A stretch of 64,000 nt of DNA, taken from positions 17,300,148 to 17,364,147 of the forward strand of contig NC_086364.1 in assembly GCF_036324505.1 (NCBI RefSeq), read 5' to 3'. The notes under the pieces are model-generated. The model did not search any database and was not told where the DNA came from. It worked only from the letters and a program-made list of their open reading frames with translations. Both the position numbers and the translations under genes were made by a program. The stretch comes from Eleginops maclovinus. Lineage: Eukaryota; Chordata; Actinopteri; Perciformes; Eleginopidae. Within the stretch, counting starts at the first letter, position 1, and the number at the start of each line of letters is the position of its first letter. Positions 14,237 through 28,975 of the stretch are shown in pieces.

Positions 14237-14903
14237 CCAATAGAGTGCCGCAGGAACGAGTCCTAAAACCCTGAAGTGAGTTAGCATTTTACAACTCCCG
14301 GTTCCCTCGTCTCAGAGTCAGTAAGATTTTTTCATATGATTTGGGAAAATAGCTTGAAATAAGGTCTGTGGACACAAATTTAAGAGACAGACCACGTTTT
14401 GTTCTATGACATCAAATACATCAGCAGTGACCCCCCCCACTGGAGATTTTTGAAGAGTTTACGTCTCTGAAAAACGATGGTTGTTAACAAGTGGCTGAAT
14501 AGGACTACAGAAGTCGTCGAGGACGTTGTACGTCATTACGCCGAACACGTAAACACTCCCGTTAAGTTTGTTTCCCCCTGTTCTGCTTGAAACACTTGTA
14601 GTTAAATTCAGTGTGGCTAAAAGGAAAAGCTTTGTTAAAATATGCAAGCGCACTGAAGTCAGTTGAAAGGATCTTAAGTTGGCGAGATGTTGAAGTCCTA
14701 CGACCCTGCTGTACTCCTCTGTAGTTCGTTTATAGCATAACGTTAGCATTTTGCTTCTGGCGATTAGATTTATGATTCGAAAATTATAAACGTAGGGTAG
14801 ACATGTGGAGATTTATCAAACAGGTTCGTTTTCCACAGATCTTATTTTTTCCAATATTCCAAAAGCCTATGCCTATACGTCATCCCTGTGGCACTCTATG
14901 GGA
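14237..14903. mobile_element. Non-autonomous DNA element with terminal inverted repeats
   Basis: The left end reads 'atagagtgccgcaggaac' after a CCA. The reverse complement of the right end reads 'atagagtgccacagggat' after a CCC, so about 18 terminal bases match in inverted orientation with few mismatches. The interior (about 665 bp in all) carries a 96-codon minus-strand frame, at 14459-14749, with no recognisable transposase motif. Family knowledge suggests one of the common fish MITE-like elements. Superfamily is not assigned because I could not define a clear target duplication. Confidence 0.6.
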
Positions 14904-17900
14904 GTTGAACTAAAAGGGTTCACTATGTTTATGGGCTTCAGGTGTTAGAAGATGTTTTAATAAAATCACTTAATCTCAGCTGGAAACACACATATATACA
15001 CACACACACAAACACACACTCACATTGAGTACAGTCAACATTACAAGCTGCAAAGAGACACTGAGACAGGTATCAAGTCTGTATGTGTGATATTCTTGTT
15101 AAAAACTCACACGGACGTGTATACACAACCACAGAAAAACAACCAGGGTTCTGGTTTACTGAGAATTCACACATCTTGTCCTATCACCATCATCACATAT
15201 TCCAAGTTCTGGGTTAAGAACTGCAATACTTGACCTGTGACTTAATTCGGGAGATTTATCATCATTTCGCCCTCACTGACTCACCCCAATATTGTGCCGC
15301 TCACTCCTCTGGTCTTAGAGTAAAACATTTCTCCACTATTTTACATTCACAGTCCATTCCCTGTCACTTCCACCCTGACAACACTCCATCCTTCCTTGTC
15401 TTCGCCTCTTAACCTTTCCCCCGAGATTAATTGATGGCCTCACCGTTCTGTCATTCTCTCACTATATCTCCCTCCCTTATTTCTTACTGTTGGTGCTCCC
15501 CTCTGAACCGGGACCCATTAGTCTCCCACATGAAGGCAAACTCTTCAATCTGATGCAAGCAGCCCAACAGTGGGCTTCTCCTCAATAAAGGCACTACTAA
15601 AATGCTAATAAAGAAATGTATCGCAAACTCTGAAATCTCTGTTATGTGTGGAGGAGGAAAATCCCTTTACTAAATTACAAGAATACTAGTCTAGTTAAGA
15701 GTCTTCACATATTACCTATCATCTCTACCTGCTTTGTACTGATTTGAAAAACCATTACAAAGCTTCTTGTCGGAAATACAGACCAAGAATCAAAATCCTA
15801 GGAAAACCACAGTAAGACATTGAATGATTAGGAAGACTATGAGAGTAAGTGTAAGAAAAACAAGGCTGTGTGTAGGTCAATCAAAGTTACCCCAAGAAAA
15901 CATTGGGTGTAAGATTTAAGTGAAAGGGCTCAAAAGTCTCGCTCATCTTTGGTCTTATCTTCTTAAAATGTCTAGAAAGTACTTCCATAAAATCATAAAA
16001 TAGAAAGCTCATATTGGGGAAGGATCAGCTATAAAGGTTTGGAACCAGCCTAAGGGGTTTAACTTATGGAATATGTTTGCTCTAGAAATGCTTTGACTTA
16101 ATGATAGTGGTTGGACTGTATAGTTTAAAAAAGGCACACACTGTGACAGTATGAGGAGTAATAATGTCATACTCCTGTTAATATAGAATTACTGACAATA
16201 CACAGTCCTGGGTTTGCTTATTAAGCATGTTGACCATGTAAAGTCCTTCCTGAATAAGAATAAAGCACTGTATAATTAGCTCAACGGAACTAAAAATAAG
16301 CAGAAAAAGAAAAAACAATTCAGCCTGGTGAGATGAAAGTGTTTTTGTTTCCTACTTGGAGGTATTTACTTTTCTAAATAAAAGCACAACCCAAATTAGT
16401 GTTTATCTCATGAGAACAGTAGAGGAAAAAACAAGATTGTTTAAATGGGATTTCTTTGGTGGACGCCTTTCAACGCACATGATTGAACAGATTTGACTAT
16501 AGCAACTCCACTTAAGATTGAATCTCAGATTTCCCTTTTCCGGTAAAAAGTGACATTGAGGAAACAGTTTTCCCTCTCTTGAAAGTGCGTCAGTCATGGC
16601 AATGAGGGGGGAAAATGTGTGAGGGAGAGAAGCAGCTGTACTGTATCCAAGTCTGCACATCTAAGGGTTGTTCAGATGAATTATAGATTAAAAGTGGATG
16701 ACAGCGGGTTGAAGACCTGTATCGGCCTTATATCAATAAGGTGATGAGGTCAGATGGTGAGATGTGAGGAGAGACTGCGGGTGGAGGAAGGCGAGAAGCA
16801 GTGAAAGTAGAGCAGGATGAAAGAAATGGAACAAAGAACCAAGGAGAAAAAAGGGGGACAAGTTTGTGATAAGGAGAAGAGGTATTAAAAGAATGAGAGA
16901 GAAAGAGAGACAGGGAAATCATGAGATGGTGAGGAAAGTAAACAGCTGTTTGAGTTGACACTGGGAGAAAGATAACAAAGAACAAGTCTCATTATAACTC
17001 CTGCCGTCCTCTGGGCTGCTTTAGACAATTTAGAAGCTGTCATTATCAGTTTTACCTGATTTTCAATTCCTCGCTCAACCTATCTCTCCCACCTTTCTGA
17101 CAGCTTGGCAAGGGTAAGAATGCTCCTGTAATTATGTCTGGGTTTTTTTTTCTGTCTCTTTTGTTTTCTAACTGACATCCTCCAGCAAGCCTCAGCAGGG
17201 GATCCAATTTAAAAAATGAGGAATCAATGTGTGCCTTTTCTCCGAGCAGTAACAATGTCCAGCACCCACTCTTGGTGGAATGATACACGTTGATGGATTG
17301 AAGTAAACATGAGGTGGCTAGCTAGCAGCTTTCTGTCCGGCGCTCTGTCTGTCTAGTTTTTCCTGTGCAGTCTTTCTCTGCCTCCGTCCGTGGGCGACAG
17401 TATTTCTTTCCCCAGATTATGGCTTCTGTTCATACAGAAAGAGAAGCTGGTTGGAAGAACAATTGCAGCTTTGGTTGTGAGAACAATGGTTTCATACACT
17501 GACTGCAACGCTAATGATCACTGTGAGCTTCTGTTGCACACAAAAAATCGAATTAATTTTTTACAATAAACAATAAAAAAAAGGTGCTTAGGTTTCTCAT
17601 CTTTATAAAAATGATATCTATTTGTTGTTCAGAGTTCCACATCACACTATGTTGTTTAACTTTATTGACGCCTGCAGAGGTTGTAATTGCTGTCAGGTGT
17701 TACAAAGACGACTGACACCCCCTATTTAATAGACAGTATTAAAAACAACAAAGTAGTCTGTGCAGTTCAACCGAGGAGGTAGTGTAAATCTGCTATGACA
17801 CAAACTGAATAATGAGACAGAAATAAACATTCATAAGGAAGAGTCATTTTTCCTGAGGCGCAACGAGAGTTCGAAAGGTTAATAAGTCCATCAGTCAGTC

Positions 17901-19045
17901 AGCCAATGCTCTATTTCCACATAATAATAGAAGCTTATTCTAACAGAAGCTCAAAATTATTCCAACCATGCATTTTTTAAGAAGTGTAGTCAGGGCAAAG
18001 CTAATGATGTATTAAACAAATTGTCTCTATCTTTTTCTTTGAAGTAACCTTTAGGGGCTTTACACCTATTTACCAACCCGTACCAAGTGCAGTATTTGAT
18101 AAGCAGCAAACAGGTCGCTCTCATTCTAGGCTACCTAGATAATATAACCCTGACATGCTTACCAAGTTTAAAATAACACGGGCTAGGTCTCAGACGACAC
18201 ACTGTTCCTCATTAAGTGCTCCAGTTTTACTTTCTTGGCAATGCATGTCTGCGTGCTGCGATAGGTGCGTGTGCGTCTTAATAGAGACCCTGTCGTACAC
18301 ACAAATTACGGCCCAGTGATAACTTTCTTAAACTAAAATCCAAACTTTTTAAAAGCACATTTGCTTATTTTAGTAGAAGGCTGCGGCATGAGGGTGACAT
18401 GACAAACAGAACCGCGCATAACGTTGGATGAAATGCGGCATTGCTTGGGAGCAGAACTCAAACTCAGTAAGAGGCGCCTTCTTCATAGAGTTTACCACGA
18501 TCTTGTCAGTGTCTCTAAATCTGGTGTGTGTACACTGAGCTGAGTCGTCTGTTCGTTTACTGAGCGCTTCAACACAACGGCCCTTCATCTTCTTTTATTT
18601 GAGATTCTGCAAGTATCAACTGTATTCCTTGACAGAATTAATACGGGACAAACAGTCATTAGCTCAGAAAGGGTTTTCCATGCTCAAACAGGCTGCAATT
18701 CCTTTATGAAGTCATCTCGTGGCAGGTTGCAGATTAAGTTCATATGTACGGATCAAAATGGAATAGGAATAAATTGATAACAAACACAGTGTATCTGAAG
18801 TGTAGTCTGACTCACTGCCAGTCATGTCATAAACAGGGTGAATTACTTTTTCCTGTTCAAACAGATGCATAATCAAAGCATTCGGGCCTTAGAAGAAACC
18901 AAAATACATCAAATTGTTGCTGCAGCACCACTTCACATACACAGACAACCGTAGCACAAATATTGTCAAACAAACGAGATCAAGTTGAAAACTGTCATGA
19001 TATTTTCGATTAGGAAAACTTTAACATGATAACGTTGTTTCTGTA
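14904..19045. other. Non-coding stretch, no gene recognised
   Basis: It contains an interrupted AC/AT repeat around 14985-15020 and a purine-rich patch at 16740-16990. No exon, RNA gene or element terminus is supported elsewhere. Confidence 0.5.
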
Positions 19046-19701
19046 TAAAGGTGCCATAGAATGGAAAACTGTATTTACCTTGGCATAGTTGAATAAAGAG
19101 AGTTCGGTACATTGAACTGACATACTGTGAACCTCAAACACCATTGTTTCCTCCTTCACGAGCAAATCGTGAATATGTATGTCACAGTGGTAAAACGGGC
19201 GAATTACAACAATCCCTGTGTGTTACGTAACACACGGTAGTCCAGCCCCAACATGTGCATACACCAGCTACTGGAAACACTAACGATAACACTTATCACT
19301 CCGTAACGCTGCTCTCCAATCTCTGATCAACTGGCTGTTCTTCAAATTCATCAGTTTCCTCCTCCGAGAAAGGCTCAAACATGTAAGGTAGGATGCCAAT
19401 AGCCCCCATGGTTCCTCTCTCACAGTTTCATGAACTTCACTTACTTCTGTGGGCTCTGAGGCAGCCATGGATTGCTCCTTGTAAACCAGCCAATCAGAGC
19501 AGAGCTCGTCATCATTATTTAAATGAGCCCCAAATAAGGCAATTCAGCTTGTTTCATTCTAGGACCAAATCATAGGGTTGTAAATGGGCCTGTAAAACCG
19601 CATCTGGACATTTTTTGGATCAACCAAAGTTACATACCTTCTTTGTAGACATCAGAGAACAATTTCAAATACCAGATAGATGCATTCTATGGCACCTTTA
19701 A
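19046..19701. mobile_element. TTAA-type non-autonomous element (piggyBac-like MITE)
   Basis: The left end reads 'aaaggtgccatagaatgg'. The right end, reverse-complemented, begins TTAA and continues with the same 'aggtgccatagaatg', giving terminal inverted repeats of about 16 bp. The element is about 655 bp and ends exactly at a TTAA (19698-19701); the left TTAA is degraded to ATAA. TTAA target sites and short TIRs are the hallmark of piggyBac-type insertion. No transposase frame is present. Its right TTAA abuts a second, different TTAA element. Confidence 0.65.
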
Positions 19702-20505
19702 TACCTTTACCTGGTCTAGGGAGGGAGGAAGAACCACATCCATTTACTGGGGACCGATTCATCTTATTGAAATTTTCCCTTTCTTATCGTGTTTTTTGTG
19801 TTCAAACGCTTCCATTGGACTCCTTTGTTTGTAACATAGTTACATCACTATGTAACAATTGCACTTTGATTGGCTAGAGCTCCAACACACTGTATGTGAT
19901 AAGCTTAGTGGCGTGACGTCTCTTATACTCCTTTCCCACCAAAGCGGTTACAGGCAGGTTCGGAGTTAGTGCCCGATTAAGAACTGGTTCTTCAAGCAGT
20001 AGCGCTGAGCAAAGTGACTGGAACGTGACCATAAAAAACACACTTATATAAAGGGAGGCAACACAAACCAGGCTTAGTGTGATTTATGTTTGTTTTAACC
20101 TTACTCTTAATGACCACCCATTCGCTGTTATTTCCTGTTTTGAAGACCAGCACACTGCCTCATACGTTTTTCTGTTGTTGCTTATAGCAGCTATCAGTTG
20201 GAATCACGACATGGTCTACACAAGTAAAATCATAAACAATAATACCCGAACCGGAACCAGAAAAACACAAGCACTAAACGGGAACTGGTTTGCTGGAAAA
20301 GCGGCATGAGCAGTTGACTAATCCCAACAAAGCCTGCCAACTAACAAATCAGAGCAAACTGGTCTGTGCCTTCAGAAAGAGGGTGGAAAGCGGTAGTATG
20401 AGAACAATAAAGCACTTTTTGAACATTAAAGCATGGAAACATGTCACAGTAGAAGCACAACATAGAAATATGAACCTGAAAATGAGCACAATATGGCTCC
20501 TTTAA
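19702..20505 (+). mobile_element. TTAA-flanked MITE family A, copy 1 (interrupted)
   Basis: It shares with copies at 43.1, 53.3 and 60.1 kb a core around 'tccattggactcctttgttt', a 'catcactatgtaac' block, 'gctccaacacac', a 'cagagcaaactgg' block, 'aaagcactttttgaacatt' and a right end 'ggctcctttaa' ending in TTAA at 20502-20505. The left end is diverged. The copy is split by an unrelated insertion at about 19930-20301. There is no coding capacity. Confidence 0.6.
19930..20301. mobile_element. Miniature element nested in MITE family A
   Basis: Comparison with the other family A copies shows about 370 extra bases between the 'tctct' block and the 'agttgactaatccc' block. The insert has imperfect inverted ends: 'ctttcccaccaaagcggtt' on the left, and 'cttttccagcaaaccagtt' as reverse complement on the right. 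Such ends are typical of hAT-like fish miniature elements. Its exact borders and target duplication cannot be fixed by eye. Confidence 0.5.
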
Positions 20506-22586
20506 ATTGAAATGATTGTAAATGTGCCATAAAAGGACATTGTCCCATTCAATTTAAAATTGCCATGTAGAACAATTGGATCCCCTCACAGTTATCAGAG
20601 TTCAACCTCACTCTAATCTGGCTCATTATAACAGAAATAGTTGGGAGTATACTAAAAGTGGCCTCTCAGTCGATATCTTATTAATATCCACATCTTGGAT
20701 TCAATTTCCAGGTCCACTCAGGTTTCACATCACTCCACAGAGCAAGTAATGGACTGTTTCAAGCGTCCTTATTGCTTTTCTTCCCTTCAACTCATCACAG
20801 TCTTTTATTAGAGGAGAGAGGGTCTACATTACAGGCAGGGCCAGGGAATCATGCATGGGTAGTTTAAGATTACCATCATTTTAAGTTAACGGGGGGTCTG
20901 TGGAAGCGAAACCTGAGTTTACATGCTTAGTAGATCTTAGTAATACGGCACAATGGTAACAACATCTTGCTTGGATGCTGGTTTTTTGGGTTAGTGCAGT
21001 AAAACGTGTGTTGAGTGCCTTAGCGAAAGTGAAAACCTGATTGAAACGGAAGAAGATTTAATAGCCTCTTTCCTTCTGATGCCTATATGGAGTTTTACCA
21101 TCTTGGAAGCTGCTGGTCTGAACAGGCCTGCAACTTGTACGTGTCAAACCTGCTACAGTATGCAGGCTGTTCTGTGCAAAAGAGGCGTACAGTAAATGGA
21201 TAAATATGGTCACAATCTCTGCGCATAAACCCCCCTCCGTCTTTTTTTAAGAATACTGAACATTAGAGACTGCATGGACATAGAAATATCATAGCACTCA
21301 TAAAATATACATGTTAGATATACAGAAAAAAAACACACATGCAGTATTCCCTGCTGTGAGAAGTATCTGCCAGTGAAACAAGCGCACTCAGAAAGACAAA
21401 GAAACTGGGTGTGGATGCATGCAATCACCAAGGGAGGATGCCTGAGTGATGCTTCATTCTTTCTTTGATCTTATTGCTTTTTCTTCCACTGCTTTAACCC
21501 TTTGAATGTCAGTTTATATGTTGGGCTTAACTGCTCATATATAGTGGTGGCTTCTGTATTATTGCGACCATTCTGAGCTGATTACAGCACTAGATGGAAC
21601 AGCTTATGCAACATGTATGGCTCAATGCATATGGGGGATGTATCTTTTTCTCTCATGGTCTACTGCTGTTTATTCTCCCGCTCTTTGGGTTTGTTGGTCA
21701 CATCCCTGGTGGAATATATGACCAAACTGTAATGAGTTATTTAAAAGGTTGAGAGCAAGAATAAATAATATAGTTTGTTTTTAGGGTGACTTCTCCACAT
21801 CTGTCCAGGGACTACAGACTGTTGGCTATTGTTGCCGCATTAACAGCGCATTTTTTGTCAATGTGCACTGTCCCTGTAAAATAAACAATAAATAAGTACA
21901 TTAATAGATACAATCGATGACCTGATTGGTTGTCTGCCTAGATTAGCATGGATAAAAGGATGTTACTGCAACATCCTGCTCTTCTCGCACTCAAACTCAC
22001 ATTGCTTTTTCTTTCTCAAGATGTAGACAAGGGCCATGCTATCAAGGCAATTACATTCCCTCATGTCTTGTCTTCTCTTCTGACTCGCTTTTATCCTTTC
22101 AGATCGACCCCATTTCCCCTTCTCAGCACTGCCATTACGTAATTTCTCTCTCCTCTCCTCTCTAATTGAGCGTACGCTACAGAAAAAAATTTGTGTGGCT
22201 GAGCTTATAAGTATATATGGTGTTCACTACAGCAACCACTGATAGAGTTTATCTCAGTGCTGATGCTCTGAGGTTATACTATAAAAAAAACTACACCTCC
22301 CTTCTGCAGAAATAAACTTCCAATTACAGTTATACTTGCACTTTCTCTTTAGTTATTTTTATGTCACTGGCGCTCTAACACACACGAGGCACTGATAATT
22401 ACTTCAAGGCTGCAGCTTCATTAGCCAGCAGACCTGGCAAGCAGATAAACACTTCAAAGAGTGGAAAGAAAAAATGAGGGAGGATGTTGCAAGCCAGAAA
22501 AAGTGATGTAATGTTAAAAAGTTGAACAAGGGAAAGAGAATTAAATCAGGACAAGATATGACATAATTCAGCAGATGCTCTATATA
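20506..22586. other. Non-coding stretch with a LINE tail
   Basis: No gene is supported. A LINE-like 3' end is annotated at 21775-21895 within it. Confidence 0.5.
21775..21895 (+). repeat. LINE 3'-end fragment
   Basis: The order 'agggtgac', 'tgtccagggactacaga', 'aatgtgcactgtccctgt' and then 'aaataaacaataaataa' is that of a common fish LINE 3' tail that ends in A-rich simple repeats. Only the tail is present. Confidence 0.5.
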
Positions 22587-23788
22587 CAGTGGAGGAAATA
22601 AGTATTTGATCCCCTGCCAATTTAGTTAGTTTACCCACTTACAAAGAAATGAACAGTCTTTAATTTGTAAGGTAGGTTTACTTTAACAGTGAGAGACAGA
22701 ATATCAAAAAAGAAATCCAGAAATATATATTTAAAATAATGAATTCATTAATATGCATTTAACTGGGGGAAATAAGTATTTGATCCCCTTGCAAAACATG
22801 CCTCCGGGGAAGGAGGTTATCAGCCAATATTCTACGATACATCGCCCCCTCCATTATCTCCTCGATGCGGTGAATCGTCCTGTCCCCTTAGCAGAGAAAC
22901 ATCCCCAAAGCATAATGTTTCCACCTCCATGCTTGACGCTGGGGATGGTGTTCTTGGGGTAATAGTCAGCATTTCTGTTCCTCCAAACATGTCAAATTGA
23001 TGCCAAAGATCTTGATTTTGGTCTCATCTGACCACATCACCTTCTCATAAGCCTTCTCTGAATCATTCAGAGGATCACTGGCAGACTTCAGACAGCCTGT
23101 ACATGTGCCTTCTTGAGCAAGGGAAGCTGCAGGATTTTAATCCATTACAGCATAGTGTGCTACCAATAGTTTTCTTGGTGACTGTGGTCCCAGCTGCCTT
23201 CAGATCATTAACAAGTCCCTCCTGTGTAGTTCTTGGCTGATCCCTGACCTTTTTCATGATCATTGATGCCCCAAGAGGGGAGATCTTAGATGGTGGAGCC
23301 CCAGACTGAGGGTGATTGATGGTCATTTTGTGCTTCTTCCATCTTCTAATAATCAAACCAGTTGTCTCTTTCTCACCAAGCTGCTTGCTGGTGGTCTTGT
23401 CTTTTATTCCAGCCCTGTGCAGGTCTACAATCTTGTCCCGGATGTCCTTAGACATTAGTTCCACCATGAACACAAGACTTGTCTGTGGTCTGGCCCTCAG
23501 TGGAGAGGTTGTAATCTGATTTATTGACTGTGGACAGGTGTCTTTATCCAGATAACAAGTTGATATTAGGAGTACTTTCTTAAAGCGAGAGGACTTATTT
23601 AACCGGTCCGTGGGAGCCAGAATCCTTGTTGGTTGCAAGGGGATCAAATAGTTATTTCCCCCAATTAAAGGCAAATTAACTCTCACTGTTAAAATAAACC
23701 TACCATAAAAATAACAGACTGTTCATTTCTTTGTAAGTGGGTAAATTAACTAAATTGGCAGGGGATCAAATACTTATTTCCTCCCCTG
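22587..23788 (-). mobile_element. Tc1/mariner-type transposon, internally deleted
   Basis: The left end begins 'cagtggaggaaataagtatt' after a TA. The right end is its inverted counterpart, 'aatacttatttcctcccctg', followed by TA, so the element is flanked by the TA duplication expected for Tc1/mariner. A second, inner repeat of 'gggaaataagtatttgatcc' type lies about 180 bp inside each end, as in the long-TIR Tc1 elements of fish. Total length is about 1.2 kb against roughly 1.6 kb for intact relatives. The missing part is the 3' third of the transposase. Confidence 0.9.
22801..23467 (-). pseudogene. Tc1 transposase relic
   Basis: From 23467 leftwards the minus strand encodes the paired helix-turn-helix DNA-binding region. 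It includes a recognisable '[11 protein letters not shown]' first helix region, an 'RRWKKHK' basic segment (the GRPR-like hinge is degraded), and '[17 protein letters not shown]' in the second helix. After about 115 residues the frame is lost. The catalytic portion survives only as frameshifted DNA (22801-23090), and the C-terminal third is deleted, so the DDE triad cannot be assembled. It is therefore inactive. Confidence 0.85.
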
Positions 23789-25804
<2,016 letters not shown>

Positions 25805-26035
25805 TAGGATGTAGAACAGAATAGAATATACCCTTAGTCATCCAGGGGAAATGTACATTCTGCATTTGACCCATCCTAGCGTTAGAAGCAGTGGGCTGCC
25901 ATATGTATGGCGCCCCGGGAGCAGTGTAAGGAACGGTAGCAGCTTGCTCTTTCGGGGACTTAGTCCGGTGACCTTCTGGCTCCCAAGCCAGGTCCCTATG
26001 GACTTCGCCACCACCGCTCTAAACATAAAACCCTA
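25805..26035 (+). repeat. Fish dispersed repeat (SINE-like block)
   Basis: The segment has the fixed order of a widespread fish repeat: 'ctgcatttgacccatcct', 'agcagtgggctgcc', 'gcgccccgggagcagtgta', 'ggggacttagtc' and 'ccctatggacttcgccacc'. The two overlapping short frames inside it are by-products. The family name is not certain. Confidence 0.5.
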
Positions 26036-27805
26036 GGGCTGTGAACATTTATGTGTTAACCCTCACGATTTTTCTGGAAGGAGTAATAAATAAATACAAA
26101 AATTGATCACATTCCCAAGACCTAACTGATTCCAGCTCGGATGTTTACCATGAAATGCTTGGCAGTGAAAATGCAAAGTAAAGTGCAGAAGCCTTGAACA
26201 AGCTACATGTATTGCACTGGAGACCTGTAGGCAGTGAGCAATTTCACACCTACTCAATGACGGAGTGAACATGGAGAAACAGCATTTTGCCAAACCATGC
26301 ATTTGTTTCTTAAAGTTGGGGAGATTTTAAGTGATTGACAGCACTCTTACTTTCATAGTCTCTCATGGATTTGATTATATGTCATCTGTGAGGACGCACT
26401 AATAGATATATCGTCGAAATGCTTTAAACCTCGGATGCAGCTTAACCGGTTGACTGAATGGTAAACTGCAGTTGTACTGGACAGCTTGTATGTACAGTGT
26501 GCTACACTGTGTCCCAGTGCAACAGTTCCCTCAGGCTGTTTCTTTAACAGTCCAGGCTTCATTAAGATTCACACCGCTGGCAATACTGTGTAACTAACAT
26601 GTGCATTGCCGGTGTCAGGGACTTGCGTGGCACCATGGGTTCAGTGATACAGAAAATTAAACATGGATGCACCATTCAGAATGCCACAGTGTGTTATGTG
26701 TCAAAATGTAGATGTAGATTTAGATGAAAAGCAGGTGCATCTTTAATAATAAAAAGCTATAGTGCAAAAAACACATTACAAATACTAATGAAAGGCCGCA
26801 GCAGCAGCAGCTCATCCAACATGAGACTGGAAGGAGTTATTAGCACCTGAAATGTTAACAATGTTGTTAATGGCTGGGAGATCTTACAGTGAGAGCCCTA
26901 ATGTCTTCCTCAATCTCATCAAGTAATTCAATCATTTCGTAACTTAATAGCCTATAACGGTTGATAGTTTCTCTGTTGGTTAACTGTATAAATATTCACT
27001 CCTTGGCATGCCTGGAATGATATCAGTGCCCTGGGCCCACTGTAATTATCAGTGTATTATTAGTTTTACACTACATGCATCATGTCTCTTTAACAGCCCC
27101 TGTATCACCTATAAGGGCAGCGTTTCTTGGTAACTGCATTAGTAATCAAGCCTTGATTTTTATTAATCGTGCTCAGGCTTTAGTTGGGTTGTTTGAATTC
27201 AAAAGCGATCGTTTTCACCTTGAAATGCAAATTAATTAGTTCATTAAATTTACAGGAGAGGATGTGCGCTGTCATTTACAGTGGGCGGCGCTTTCATGGC
27301 TTCATAGTCTGTTTTATGTTGTGCTTTTAAGTTTGAAATGACTAACTAAATAACAGTGCCATCCTATACGAGGTTTTATCCAGTAAGCTGAAAATCGTTG
27401 AAAATAACCCTTCAAATAGAAACATAAAGGGGATGTGTTTATGTAGGCGATTATATCACTGTTGGATGCAACTGTGTGACGAACCATGCATATTCTCACA
27501 GGGTTAAAGATGCTGCTTTAGAAGGTCACAGCTGATCATATAGATAACAGTCACGTGGCAACACACACGATATATCACAGAAGCTAACACCTAATTTCTG
27601 AATCTACTGTATGTGTACACCGCGGAATAATAGCCCGTCCAATTCTAGCCTATTTCTTATTTGATGTGACCCCATTCTATCTTTTTTAAACAGAAAATCA
27701 CCTTTAAATCTTTTTTACAAATCTCATTGCCATGTTAGCAAATTAAAATATTCATGCCAGCACATTTGCAAAAAATAAAAACCCAAACTTACTGTCTATC
27801 ACATA
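26036..27805. other. Non-coding stretch, no gene recognised
   Basis: No exon, RNA gene or element terminus is supported. Confidence 0.5.
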
Positions 27806-28022
27806 CAGCCCTGGAAAAAATTACAAGACCACTTCAGCATTATCAGTTTCTCTTGTTTTATTTTGTATAGGTACGTCTTTGGAGTTAAATTATTATTATT
27901 ATTTTTTTATTGTATTTTATAAACTACGGGCAATTCTTCTCTATGTTGGAATTCAACAAACACTGGAATGGCTGCCATACATTTAGAAAAAATTGGAGTG
28001 GTCTCTCAATTTTTTCCGCGTC
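27806..28022. mobile_element. Tc1-derived miniature element, 217 bp
   Basis: The left end is 'cagccctggaaaaaattaca' followed by 'agaccact'. The right end, reverse-complemented, is 'gacgcggaaaaaattgagag' followed by 'accact'. The ends are flanked by TA (27804-27805 and 28023-28024). They match the terminal type of a known fish Tc1 family ('ctggaaaaaatt...agaccact'). No transposase remains, so this is an internally deleted, non-autonomous derivative. Confidence 0.7.
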
Positions 28023-28975
28023 TATATATATATATATGGACACACGTAAAAACTGCACAAACTGTGAAACCTATGTCCTTATTTTATATACATTTTAAAT
28101 TGTATTTGCTTAGATGTGGCTCTTTATCATTCAACCAGTTATATATCTATCCATCTATGAATGTCATATTACCAAAATATCAAATGAATGTACTGCACAG
28201 ACATAATGAATATGTCCCTAATAAAATATCACAAAAACGACTAGGTTGCGGTAGATTTTGCTCTGCATTGCATTTGTCTACGAAGAGCAAGATTGCCCTC
28301 AGAGCTAGCACAGAAGGCGGGATGAGAACGGAGATGAAATAATTACAACAATTACTCCTTTTACTTTATCTCTGCCTGACACACATGGCACACACACACA
28401 CACATCTGCACACACACACACAGAACAATTATAATAGCAGTGGTAAGTGAAGTACTGTCAGCACTAATGGCAGTGTTGCCAGTAAAATAAGTGCAGTAAA
28501 GGCAGTGGAGATGGCAGTATTAGCTGTTAACTTACTAACCTGGGCTTTCACAACAGCGCTTAAATGTATGTCAGGAGCTTCACAAACACTGACACACACT
28601 TAAATATAATGTAGTGTATGACACACATGCAAGTATATACAAAGGCAGGAATGTTATGTCTAACACTGTTGTTGTTTGTGTACATAAACATAAAGTCCTC
28701 ACTGATATGTGCTTTGTGTGTGTGACAATGCAGGTAGAAAAAGGTCAGACATGATGAGTGTGTTCATGAAACACACACACACACACACACACGCACACAC
28801 ATACGGTGAATGATTCGTACAAACATAGATTTAAAAGCTATCAGTCATACAAATGGGTCCTCGTTCAAAAAGGAGGACCCTCTTGGATCAATAGGAAATA
28901 AATGACTTTTGTAAAAAATAAGATCCAACCTGTTTTCCCTCTCTGTTGACTCCTCTCACTTTTCAGCGGTCTTTA
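28023..28975. other. Non-coding stretch with CA repeats
   Basis: It holds interrupted (CA)n blocks at about 28387-28422 and 28770-28802. No exon is supported. Confidence 0.5.
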
